Origin: Malikia spinosa
Lineage (GTDB): Bacteria; Pseudomonadota; Gammaproteobacteria; Burkholderiales; Burkholderiaceae_C
Reading direction: 5' to 3'
Length of the DNA: 49,921 bases
NCBI RefSeq assembly: GCF_002980625.1
Contig: NZ_PVLR01000057.1
Location: 1 to 49,921, forward strand
Shown: piece by piece, positions 1-7,170 of the stretch
Position numbering within the stretch: position 1 is the stretch's first letter
How the letters are laid out: each line of letters starts with the position of its first letter
Translations under genes and position numbers: made by a program
Notes under the pieces: generated by a model
Database searches by the model: none
The model's input: the letters and a program-made list of their open reading frames with translations, nothing else
What the model was told of the DNA's origin: nothing

Positions 1-276
1 GCTCATCCCGCAAGCATAGGGGCAGACAGCCCCCATGCAGCACAGGCGAAAGTCCATAACACGCTCTAGGGTCAGCTACAGGCTCCCTGCGGCACATCGC
101 CCGGCGGTATGCCCTACGTCTCGACCAGACACACGCTAATACAGTAACGGCGATTTGCGCCATCAACATGACACCACTCCCATCCGTGCCTGCGGGTCCG
201 GACTGGCGGGTGAATTTTTCTTTCTCCCGCGACCTCTACATCTTCCGTCCAGATCCAAACCTTGCCATTAACCCAT
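1..276. other. Upstream sequence without recognised gene
   Basis: I see no supportable coding region before the mqsRA promoter. The segment probably belongs to the mobile element whose boundary is the tRNA-Asn fragment at 1158-1203, but the window edge cuts off the rest. Confidence 0.4.
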
Positions 277-304
277 TTGACAATATAACCAAGTAGGTTA
301 TCAT
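277..304 (+). promoter_or_regulatory. mqsRA promoter with MqsA-type operator
   Basis: A sigma-70-like promoter is visible: TTGACA at 277-282 and TATCAT at 299-304 with a 16-bp spacer. Overlapping it is a perfect palindrome, ATAACC (285-290), a 5-bp spacer, and GGTTAT (296-301). MqsA is known to repress its own operon by binding AACC/GGTT palindromes, so this is very probably the autoregulatory operator. The predicted transcription start (about 311) almost coincides with the first MqsR codon. Confidence 0.7.
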
Positions 305-310
305 GACTGC

Positions 311-613
311 ATAGAGAAAAGCATCCCTCACTGCAAGCTGCCAGTCATCAAAGCTTTGGTAGAGGCTGGACAGGTCAGGGCTACAGCAACCGCCTACAAC
401 GGAGCGCGTGAGCTTGGCATCAACGATCTGGCCGGGATGTGCGACGTTGTATTGGCACTGACGTCCGCCGACTTCTACAAGAGCATGACGACGCATGCCG
501 ACCATCGTATTTGGCAGGACGTGTACCATGCCAGAACAGCAAGCGGCGATGAGGTGTACCTGAAATTGACCGTCATTGATGACGTGTTGATCGTTTCCTT
601 CAAGGAGCTGTGA
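311..613 (+). CDS. MqsR-type mRNA interferase toxin, start codon ATA or lost
   Basis: MqsR is a RelE-fold ribonuclease toxin that cleaves mRNA, mainly at GC(U/A), and is neutralised by MqsA. The frame reads EKSIPH at its start and then matches MqsR throughout, including KSMTT, IWQDVY, VYLK and the C-terminal VLIVSFKE block, so the catalytic Lys, Gln and Tyr are present. Full family length (about 98 residues) needs translation from 311, but that codon is ATA, and an in-frame stop lies at 278-280 with no ATG, GTG or TTG between. The first conventional start, TTG at 356, would remove about 15 N-terminal residues. The stop overlaps the region just before mqsA. Either the gene uses a weak ATA start or it has lost its start. 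Family assignment is firm; expression is uncertain. Confidence 0.75.
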   Translation: MEKSIPHCKLPVIKALVEAGQVRATATAYNGARELGINDLAGMCDVVLALTSADFYKSMTTHADHRIWQDVYHARTASGDEVYLKLTVIDDVLIVSFKEL

Positions 614-615
614 CC

Positions 616-1017
616 ATGAAATGCCCATGCTGCGGTGCGGCGGAACTGATCCACGACACGCGCGATATGCACTACACCTACAAGGGTGAAACCACCACCA
701 TTCCGGCGGTGACGGGCGACTTCTGCCCCGCCTGCGGGGAAGTCGTCTTGAACCGTGAACACGGTAACCGCTACAGCGAACTGATCGGCTTGTTTCAGCG
801 TCAAGTGAATGCCGCCTACGTCGATCCCGACTACATCGCCAAGGTGCGTCGGAAGCTCGATCTTGACCAACGACAGGCTGCTGAACTCTTTGGCGGCGGC
901 GTCAATGCCTTCTCGCGCTACGAAAATGGCAAGACCAAGCCGCCGCTAGCCTTGGTCAAGCTGTTCAAGCTGCTGGATCGTCACCCCGACTTGCTCAACG
1001 AGGTCAGGACTGCCTGA
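616..1017 (+). CDS. mqsA: MqsA antitoxin and transcriptional repressor
   Basis: MqsA is the antitoxin partner of MqsR: its N-terminal zinc domain binds the toxin and its C-terminal HTH represses the operon. The 133-residue product starts MKCPCCG and has two CxxC pairs (C3/C6 and C37/C40) for zinc. The C-terminal HTH carries the family signature FGGGVNAFSRYE followed by a Lys/Pro-rich turn and HPDLLNEVR. ATG 616 is chosen over GTG 610 because the family begins directly with MKCP. It sits two bases after the mqsR stop, so the pair is one operon under the palindromic operator upstream. The antitoxin looks intact even though the toxin start is abnormal. Confidence 0.93.
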   Translation: MKCPCCGAAELIHDTRDMHYTYKGETTTIPAVTGDFCPACGEVVLNREHGNRYSELIGLFQRQVNAAYVDPDYIAKVRRKLDLDQRQAAELFGGGVNAFSRYENGKTKPPLALVKLFKLLDRHPDLLNEVRTA

Positions 1018-1115
1018 CCTCACGCATGATGAAGGGACAATGGTCGCCATCTGGTGAAGCTCGGCAGCGCGATCAAGGTGGCAACGGCCTGCCCTGAAAC
1101 CGCCCCCGGCAACGG

Positions 1116-1142
1116 TTCCCGCCCCGTCATCCGAGCGGGAAG
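1116..1142. repeat. Hairpin next to the tRNA-Asn fragment
   Basis: TTCCCGC and GCGGGAA form a 7-bp inverted repeat around a 12-nt loop, just before the tRNA-Asn fragment. It could terminate mqsRA transcription or be part of the attachment region; there is no T-run, so neither is proven. Confidence 0.35.
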
Positions 1143-1157
1143 CAGCACGTCACCCGT

Positions 1158-1203
1158 ACTGTTAATCCGTAGGTGCCTGGTTCGAGCCCAGGTCGAGGAG
1201 CCA
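1158..1203 (+). other. 3' fragment of tRNA-Asn(GTT), probable attachment site
   Basis: The sequence contains the anticodon arm CTGTTAATCC (anticodon GTT at 1161-1163), the T-arm GGTTCGAGCCC and the acceptor 3' strand ending in GCCA. The 5' half (acceptor 5' strand and D-arm) is absent: the bases before 1158 are unrelated. A 3' tRNA remnant bordering foreign DNA is the usual att product of a tyrosine-recombinase integration, so the DNA to the left, including mqsRA, is inferred to be the end of an integrated element. Confidence 0.75.
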
Positions 1204-1212
1204 AATTCAGAT

Positions 1213-1288
1213 GCGGGATTAGCTCAGTTGGTAGAGCGATACCTTGCCAAGGTATAGGTCGAGAGTTCGAGTCTCTTATCCCGCTCCA
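1213..1288 (+). tRNA. tRNA-Gly (GCC)
   Basis: The gene starts GCGGGATTAGCTCAG with a standard D-arm, anticodon arm CCTTGCCAAGG (anticodon GCC), T-arm with GTTCGAGTC, and an acceptor 3' strand TCCCGC followed by T and an encoded CCA. All stems pair. It lies 9 bp after the tRNA-Asn fragment, consistent with an original tRNA-Asn/tRNA-Gly cluster. Confidence 0.95.
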
Positions 1289-1296
1289 ATACATGA

Positions 1297-1326
1297 CGCC
1301 CGTCGCTACCCGCGACGGGCGTTTTT
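1297..1326 (+). terminator. Rho-independent terminator after tRNA-Gly
   Basis: A 9-bp stem (CGCCCGTCG / CGACGGGCG) with a short loop is followed at once by five T. It should end the tRNA transcript on the plus strand and lies 9 bp after the tRNA. Confidence 0.85.
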
Positions 1327-1382
1327 GTTTGTGCGTCGCACTGTTTGATCCCTTCGATCGGCACTCACGAAGGCAGGCCAGG

Positions 1383-1679
1383 TCATGCCCGTTGCAGCAC
1401 GAAATCAGTCAGGGGTTTGGCGATGCAGGACAGGCAATAGCCGTCGCGCTTTTCTTCCAGGCTCAGCCCGGGCCAGGGAATGTCATAGGCCACCTGTCCC
1501 GTGACCAGTCGCCCGATGCAGCTGCGACAAGTCCCGTTGCGGCACGACACCGGCCAGTCGAGGCCGGCCTGGCGCATGGACTCATAAAGACTCTGATCCG
1601 CCGGCGCCGCAAACAGCTCGCCGCAGTCTTCCAGTCGGCCCTTGAAAACATGCGGCTGATCGGTAGAGGCTGGGTTCAT
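1383..1679 (-). CDS. Plant-type 2Fe-2S ferredoxin
   Basis: A 98-residue small electron carrier with a single 2Fe-2S domain. The cluster ligands are visible as C46, C51 and C54 (CX4CX2C) with the fourth Cys near C82/C85. The protein has no other domain, so it is a free ferredoxin rather than a reductase subunit. It is the last gene of the minus-strand block and starts 3 bp after the yigZ stop, which suggests cotranscription. Partner enzymes cannot be named from the context. Confidence 0.85.
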   Translation of the reverse strand: MNPASTDQPHVFKGRLEDCGELFAAPADQSLYESMRQAGLDWPVSCRNGTCRSCIGRLVTGQVAYDIPWPGLSLEEKRDGYCLSCIAKPLTDFVLQRA

Positions 1680-1681
1680 GG

Positions 1682-2275
1682 CTACTCCTGCGGCTCGACC
1701 CAGACCAGCCGACCCTGGCCGCCCTCGTCCAGGCGTGCTCGCAGCGCGCTGGCCTGCGCCTGGGCCACGCGCAGGCTGATGGTGACGACGTGGCCGTGCA
1801 CGGCCTGCAGCAACTGGGCCTGGCCGAGCTCAAGCTCGCGCCTCACCCAACCCTCGAGCGCATAGGGCACCAGGCAGGTCCAGCTCAACTGGCGCTCGCG
1901 CGCGACCTTGACCGCTCCTGCCAGCGCCTGCGCAACCGCGTCGGTGTAGGCACGCACCAGCCCGCCGGCACCAAGCCTGATGCCGCCGTAGTAGCGCACC
2001 ACGGTCGCGAGCACGCCTTCGAGTTCCTGGTGCCGCAGCACCTCCAGCATCGGTCGCCCGGCCGTACCACCCGGCTCGCCATCGTCGTTGGCGGCTGACT
2101 GGCCACCCGCAAGCAAGGCCCAGCAGACATGGGCCGCGCCAGGATGGCGCTCACGCAAGGCCTGCACGATGAGCTGCGCCTCGGCCCGCCCCTCGACCGG
2201 TTGCACGCAGGAGAGGAAGCGGCTCTTCTTGATCAGGAGTTCGTGCTCGACGGGGGCTTGCAGGGTGTAGCTCAG
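1682..2275 (-). CDS. yigZ: YigZ/IMPACT family protein (UPF0029)
   Basis: A YigZ-family protein with the signature blocks DDGEPGGTAGRPML and RYYGGIRLGAGGL in its N-terminal domain. The family resembles eukaryotic IMPACT; its bacterial role is not settled. The first ATG (2206) would cut off the conserved start. The frame continues upstream without a stop to CTG 2275, giving SYTLQAPVEHELLIKKSRFL-type sequence expected at the family N-terminus and about 197 residues, close to the usual 200-205. That CTG overlaps the stop of the upstream alpha-E gene as CTGA, the typical arrangement of translational coupling. A CTG start is unusual but the best fit. Confidence 0.85.
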   Translation of the reverse strand: MSYTLQAPVEHELLIKKSRFLSCVQPVEGRAEAQLIVQALRERHPGAAHVCWALLAGGQSAANDDGEPGGTAGRPMLEVLRHQELEGVLATVVRYYGGIRLGAGGLVRAYTDAVAQALAGAVKVARERQLSWTCLVPYALEGWVRRELELGQAQLLQAVHGHVVTISLRVAQAQASALRARLDEGGQGRLVWVEPQE

Positions 2276-3231
2276 ACCGGCTCCGGCACCAGGAAATCGC
2301 GGCTGATGCGGCCGCCGAGCTCGTTGACGCGGTCGAGGAACTGGGTCAGGTAGGCGTGCAGGCCGGTCTCCATGATCTCGTCGAGGTTGCCGTACTGCAG
2401 GTCCGACAGCATCTTGCCGGCGCGCCGTTCGGTCTCGCCCGAGATCGAGTTGCTGACCCGGCCCAGGTTGGCCACCACGCCCTGCAGACTGGCGTGCAGG
2501 CTGCGCGGCATGTCGGCACGCAGGATCAGCAGCTCGGCCACGCGCTCAGGCGTGATGACGTCACGGTAGACCTTGCGGTAGACCTCGAACGCGCTGACGC
2601 TGCGCAGGATCGCGCTCCAGTGGTAGAAGTCGTATTCCTGGTCCTGCTCGGAGGCGGCGCCGTAGAAGTCGCTCTCGACCGCATGGAACTTGACATCAAG
2701 CAGCCGCGCCGTGTTGTCGGCCCGCTCCAGGAAGGTGCCCATGCGGTAGAAGTAGAAGGCCTCGTCGCGCAGCATGGTGCCGATCGCGACGCCGCGCGAC
2801 AGGTGCGAGCGGTGCTTGACCCAGTCGAAGAACTTGGCCGGGTCGCGCTCGAAGTCCTTGTCCTTGAGCATCTGGCTCAGCTTGAGCCAGGTGTGGTTGA
2901 TGGTCTCCCAGACCTCGGTCGGCAAGGCGCCGCGCACCGCGCGGGCGTTCTCGCGCGCCGCCATCAGGCAAGACACGATGCTCGACGGGTTGGAGGCGTC
3001 GCGCACCATGAAGTCCAGCACATCCTTGCTGTTGACCTCGCCATGCAGGAACTCGTAGGCGGGCATCAGCTCGCTGATGCGCAGCAGCCCTTCCCAGCCC
3101 AGCTTGGCCACCGCGGCCGACTGCGGCAGCAGCGCGGTCTGGTAATTGACGTCCAGCATGCGGGCGGTGTTTTCGGCGCGCTCGGTGTAGCGCGACATCC
3201 AGAACAGGTGATCGGCGGTTCTCGACAGCAT
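2272..3231 (-). CDS. Alpha-E domain protein (DUF403)
   Basis: A 319-residue protein that starts with the family signature MLSRTADHLFWMSRYTERAENTARMLDV and has a repeated ERADNTARLLDV element near residue 170. Alpha-E proteins are all-helical and are almost always encoded beside circularly permuted ATP-grasp proteins and transglutaminases; they are thought to take part in making or modifying a peptide, but the product is not known. It lies 13 bp after the ATP-grasp gene and overlaps yigZ, so it belongs to one operon. A paralogous alpha-E domain is fused into the protein at 40459-43065. Confidence 0.9.
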   Translation of the reverse strand: MLSRTADHLFWMSRYTERAENTARMLDVNYQTALLPQSAAVAKLGWEGLLRISELMPAYEFLHGEVNSKDVLDFMVRDASNPSSIVSCLMAARENARAVRGALPTEVWETINHTWLKLSQMLKDKDFERDPAKFFDWVKHRSHLSRGVAIGTMLRDEAFYFYRMGTFLERADNTARLLDVKFHAVESDFYGAASEQDQEYDFYHWSAILRSVSAFEVYRKVYRDVITPERVAELLILRADMPRSLHASLQGVVANLGRVSNSISGETERRAGKMLSDLQYGNLDEIMETGLHAYLTQFLDRVNELGGRISRDFLVPEPV

Positions 3232-3244
3232 ATTCAGTTCTTCC

Positions 3245-4693
3245 TCAAGCTTCCAGTACCCAGGTGTCCTTGGTGCCGCCGCCCTGGGACGAGTTCACCA
3301 CCAGCGAGCCCTCCTTGAGCGCGACCCGAGTCAGTCCGCCCGGCACGATCTGCACGCCCTTCTGGCCCGACAGCACGAAGGGGCGCAGGTCGATGTGGCG
3401 TGGCGCGATGCCGCGCTCGACATAGGTCGGGCAGCTCGACAGGCTCAGCGTGGGCTGGGCGATATAGCCCTCGGGCTTGGCGAGCACGGCCTGGCGGAAG
3501 TCCTCGATCTCGGCCTGGGTCGCGGCCGGTCCCACCAGCATGCCGTAGCCGCCGGCGCCATGCACTTCCTTGACCACCAGGTCCTTCAGGTTGGCCAGGA
3601 TGTACTTGAGGTCGTCGGGCTTGCGGCCCAGATAGGTCGGCACGTTCTTGAGGATAGGTTTCTCGCCCAGATAGAACTCGATCATCTGCGGCACATAGGG
3701 GTAGATCGACTTGTCGTCCGCCACGCCGGTGCCGATCGCGTTGCACAGCATGACATTACCCTTGCGGTAGACGTCGAGCAGGCCGGCACAGCCCAGCGTC
3801 GAGTCGGGGCGGAACACCAGCGGATCGAGGAAATCATCGTCGACCCGGCGGTAGATCACATCAACCCGCTTGGGGCCGCGGGTGGTACGCATCCAGACAA
3901 AGTTGTCCTTGACGAACAGGTCCTGGCCCTCGACCAGTTCCACGCCCATTTGCTGGGCCAGGAAGGCATGCTCGAAGTAGGCGCTGTTGTACATGCCCGG
4001 AGTCAGCACCACGACGGTCGGATTGACCGTGTGCGCGGGACTGACCGAGCGCAGCGTCTCCAGCAGCAGGTCGGGGTAATGCGCGACCGGCGCGACCCGG
4101 TTCTGCGCGAACAGGTCGGGGAAGAGCCGCATCATCATCTTGCGGTCTTCCAGCATGTAGCTCACGCCGCTGGGCACGCGCAGGTTGTCCTCGAGCACAT
4201 AGTAGTCGGCCTCGCCGTCGCCACCGGGCACCGGCGCGCGCACGATGTCGATGCCGGAGATATGCGAGTAGATGCCGCCCGGCAGGTCGACCCCGACCAT
4301 CTCGGGGCGGAACTGGGCATTGCCCTCAATCTGTTCGCGCGGCACGATGCCGGCTTTCAGGATTTCCTGGTCGTGGTAGATGTCGTGCAGGAAGCGATTC
4401 AGCGCCGTGACGCGCTGCTCCAGACCTTTTTCCATCGACTGCCATTCCGCTGCCGGAATCACGCGCGGGATCAGGTCGAACGGAATCAGGCGTTCGGTGC
4501 CTGCGCCGTCCTCGTCCTTGGCGCCGTAGACCGCGAAGGTGATGCCGACGCGGCGAAAGATCATCTCGGCTTCCTCGCGGCGCGCACGCATCACATCGTC
4601 AGGCTGCTCGGCGAGCCAGCGCGCGTATTGGAGGTAGTGCTCACGCACCTGGTCGGGTGCGGCATACATTTCGTCGAATTGGTGTCGGCTCAT
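3245..4693 (-). CDS. Circularly permuted ATP-grasp protein (DUF404/DUF407)
   Basis: A predicted peptide ligase of the circularly permuted type 2 ATP-grasp family, 482 residues from ATG 4693 (MSRHQFDEMY). An upstream extension to 4744 is open but lacks family similarity. Visible family blocks include FDLIPRVIPAAEWQ, DNLRVPSGVSYMLEDRK, VYRRVDDDFLDPL, KEVHGAGGYGMLVGP and the C-terminal SSQGGGTKDTWVL. These enzymes are known from bioinformatics as companions of alpha-E and transglutaminase proteins and may form amide bonds. It is followed by the alpha-E gene. The family is sure; the substrate is unknown. Confidence 0.9.
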   Translation of the reverse strand: MSRHQFDEMYAAPDQVREHYLQYARWLAEQPDDVMRARREEAEMIFRRVGITFAVYGAKDEDGAGTERLIPFDLIPRVIPAAEWQSMEKGLEQRVTALNRFLHDIYHDQEILKAGIVPREQIEGNAQFRPEMVGVDLPGGIYSHISGIDIVRAPVPGGDGEADYYVLEDNLRVPSGVSYMLEDRKMMMRLFPDLFAQNRVAPVAHYPDLLLETLRSVSPAHTVNPTVVVLTPGMYNSAYFEHAFLAQQMGVELVEGQDLFVKDNFVWMRTTRGPKRVDVIYRRVDDDFLDPLVFRPDSTLGCAGLLDVYRKGNVMLCNAIGTGVADDKSIYPYVPQMIEFYLGEKPILKNVPTYLGRKPDDLKYILANLKDLVVKEVHGAGGYGMLVGPAATQAEIEDFRQAVLAKPEGYIAQPTLSLSSCPTYVERGIAPRHIDLRPFVLSGQKGVQIVPGGLTRVALKEGSLVVNSSQGGGTKDTWVLEA

Positions 4694-4766
4694 GGGGGGC
4701 TCGCGTTTATCTGGGCAATTCCATGTTAGCAAGTAACGGGCCAATCACCGGCCCGGCAGCATCAAA

Positions 4767-6422
4767 TCATTGATCAAGGTCAACAGCAACTTCGGCACCC
4801 GCCTGCCAGTAGCGCGGCCGTTGCTGGCGTTGGCACAGCAGGGCCGCAGGCGCGTCGCTGCGCCAGCTCGCGGCCCCGCAGGTCGGGCTGTTGCTCCAGG
4901 CGATGGATCGCGCGCGCAAGCGTTGCAGCACCTCGGGGGCCGGATGGCGGAATCGGTTCAGGTGGCCCGACTGGATCACGATCCAGCCCGGACGCAGCGC
5001 ATCGAGCCAGGCCTCGCTCGACGAGGTCGAGCTGCCGTGGTGGGGCGCCAGCAGCAGGTCGGTGCGCAAGCCGGGCTGGTCGCGCAGGATGCGCGACTCC
5101 TCGCTGGCCGTGATGTCGCCGGTCAACAGGGCCACGCGCCCGCTCGCGCTCGTCACGCGCAGCACGCAGGAGCGCGCGTTGTCGCTCAGGCCGAGCGCGT
5201 CATCACCGGCTTGCGGATGCAGCCACTCGAAGCTCACCGCATCCCAGGACCAGCGCTGCCCGGCCGCGCAGGCACGCGCCGCGCGACCGGTCGCGCGCCG
5301 GGTGTCATAGGAAGCCCAGAGCTCGGCACGCGGATGCTGGCGCAGCAGCTCGGACAGGCCACCGGCATGATCGAGGTCGTCATGGCTCGCGACCAGCAGG
5401 TCGAGCCGGTCGCCGCCGGCACGCAGCAGCGGCAGCAGCACCCGCTGCGCCGCACTGCTGCTGCCCTGGCCGGGTCCGGTGTCATGCACCAAAGTGTGGC
5501 GCGCCGTGCGCACCACGACCGCCGCGCCCTGCCCGATATCGGGCGCCAGCAGTTCGAAATCACCCAGAGTGGGGCGTGGCGGGGTCCAGGCCAGCAGGGG
5601 CCAGCACAGCAGCAGGCCCCAGGCACGCTGGGCCCAGGGCAGGCGCAGCACCAGCAGGACGGCGCCGGCCAGCGTCAGCAGCGCCAGCGCGGGCGGCAGC
5701 TCGGGACGCTCGAACGCGGCCCAGGGCAGCCGGGCCAACCACTCCAGGCAGATATTCATGGCCTGCACGCCCCAGGCCGCCAGCCGCCACAGCGGCGCCC
5801 AGAGCAGGCCGAGCATGGCCAGCGGCGTGACCAGGCCGGTGACCCAGGGCACGGCCACCAGATTGGCCAGCAGGCCGACGATCGACATCTGGCCAAAGCA
5901 CAGCAGGGTCAGCGGTGCCAGCGCCACGCTGACGATGGCCTGGGTGCGCAACAGGTCGGTGAACCAGTCGCGCAGCCCGCTGCTCTCGGCCTGTCCGAGC
6001 CAGGACGAGGCCAGCAGCACGCCGACCGCGACAAAGCTGAGCCAGAAACCCGGCTGCAACAACGCCCAGGGGTCGAGCAGCAGCACCGCGACCATGACCG
6101 CCAGCAGCAACACCGGCCAGGGCCAGCGCGCGCCGTTCAGGCGCAGCAAGGTCAGGCAGGCGAGCATCAGCACGGTGCGCTGGGCCGGCACGCCCCAGCC
6201 GGCAAACAGCGCGTAGGCAAAAGCCAGCGCCAGGCCACCAAGCGCCGCGGCCGTCGGAGCCGGCCAGCGCCACAGCAGGCCGGGCCAGAGCCTGGCCAGC
6301 GCGCGCCAGCCGCGCCCGACGCAGGCCGAGGCCAGCAGCGCGAACATCGTCACATGCAGGCCTGAGATGCTGACCAGATGCGCCACGCCGGTCAGGCGAA
6401 AGACCTCCCAGTCGGCCGAATC
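4767..6422 (-). pseudogene. comEC: comEC, 3' part, separated by the transposon
   Basis: ComEC is the inner-membrane channel for single-stranded DNA uptake in natural transformation. This part encodes the membrane competence domain, beginning just upstream of DWEVFRLTGVAHLVSISGLHVTM, through several hydrophobic helices, and then the C-terminal metallo-beta-lactamase-like domain (LAPDIGQGAAVVV, HDTGPG, SHDDLDHAGGL, LLAPHHGS). The reading frame is open to the transposon left end at 6423, but has no start codon of its own before an internal Met at 6386. The matching 5' part is at 35920-36784. Joined at AATC the two parts give an intact frame, reading AAIDSADWEVFRL, so only the insertion has broken the gene. 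Translation of this piece alone is unlikely to give a working channel. Confidence 0.92.
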
Positions 6423-6729
6423 TGGTGACTGACATTAAAGTTCTGTTCCGTGACAAATAGTTCTGTTCTGGCCCAAAAATGACAATATGTTCTGTCCTAC
6501 GGCGCTGGTTTTCGAGCTTCGCCGGTGACATTAAAGTTCTGTCCTCATAGGGAGAAAGCGACTACACAGCCCGTTCCATGCGACGAGCCCACACCCTCGT
6601 CGTCCAACGCTGCATCGGAGGAAAACCTATACCCAACCCCTAATTTGCTCAAAAAATAAGCAAATTAGGCGAAAAATGACAATATGTTCTGTTCTGAAAG
6701 TTGCCAGTGACATTAAAGTTCTGTTCTGA
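6423..6729. repeat. Transposon left end: six TnsB-type repeats
   Basis: Copies of the motif start near 6423 (terminal), 6450, 6480, 6525, 6677 and 6708. Two forms alternate: TGACATTAAAGTTCTGTTC and TGACAATATGTTCTGTTC. The spacing is tight for the first four, then a gap of about 130 bp holds an inverted repeat before the last two. Tn7 itself has three left-end sites, so this array is longer than the classical one. Assignment to TnsB binding is inferred from position, orientation and the matching right end. Confidence 0.85.
6639..6669. repeat. Perfect 11-bp inverted repeat inside the left end
   Basis: CCTAATTTGCT and AGCAAATTAGG flank a 9-nt A-rich loop. It lies in the gap between the fourth and fifth left-end repeats. 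It may be an operator, a structural site for transposition, or a terminator without T-run; the sequence does not decide. Confidence 0.5.
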
Positions 6730-7157
6730 CGTACCGGGCTGACGTAAAACATTCCGCTTGCAGTGGATGCCTAGCTGTGTTGTGCGTCAACACGATGGTG
6801 AGGCGCTGGAAGCCGCAGAACAGCGGACCAAGGTGGTATCCACGATGGGACCCTAGCAAACGAAGCGTCTTTGGACACTCCAAGGAACATTGGCCACGAT
6901 CAAGAGCTGCTTCAATGGCACATGCGACCGCATTGCAGCGATTGGAGTCCAACGACTAACTGCAGCAAACGTCCGCACTGGGCAGGAAAGCCGTCGCCCA
7001 ACACCTTCCAAGCGTTTTGCTGTGCCATGGAGTCGCTACGCACGTTGCTCTGCCCTGATGGCCGGACATTAGTGGCGAAGTGAGCCTTCGGGCGCCCGCT
7101 TTGACTCATGCACAATAAGGCACAAGCAACGCGAAGCTAGCCATCCGGCAGCTTGCT
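6730..7157. other. Non-coding stretch between left end and SIR2 gene
   Basis: Only short overlapping frames without recognisable sequence occur. It presumably holds the promoter of the SIR2-HerA operon, but I cannot place convincing -35 and -10 boxes. Confidence 0.35.
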
Positions 7158-7170
7158 GGGAGGCCCCGTC

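Noticed and set aside
3395-6365. Long plus-strand frames opposite the ATP-grasp gene and comEC
   Set aside because: Composition is typical of antisense frames (Gln, His, Arg-rich) and no family is recognisable; the minus-strand genes are certain.
6425-6429. GTGAC beside both ends as a 5-bp target duplication
   Set aside because: GTGAC occurs at 6425-6429 and 35912-35916, but using it shifts the comEC frame and removes TGGT from the otherwise symmetrical terminal repeats. AATC restores the frame exactly.
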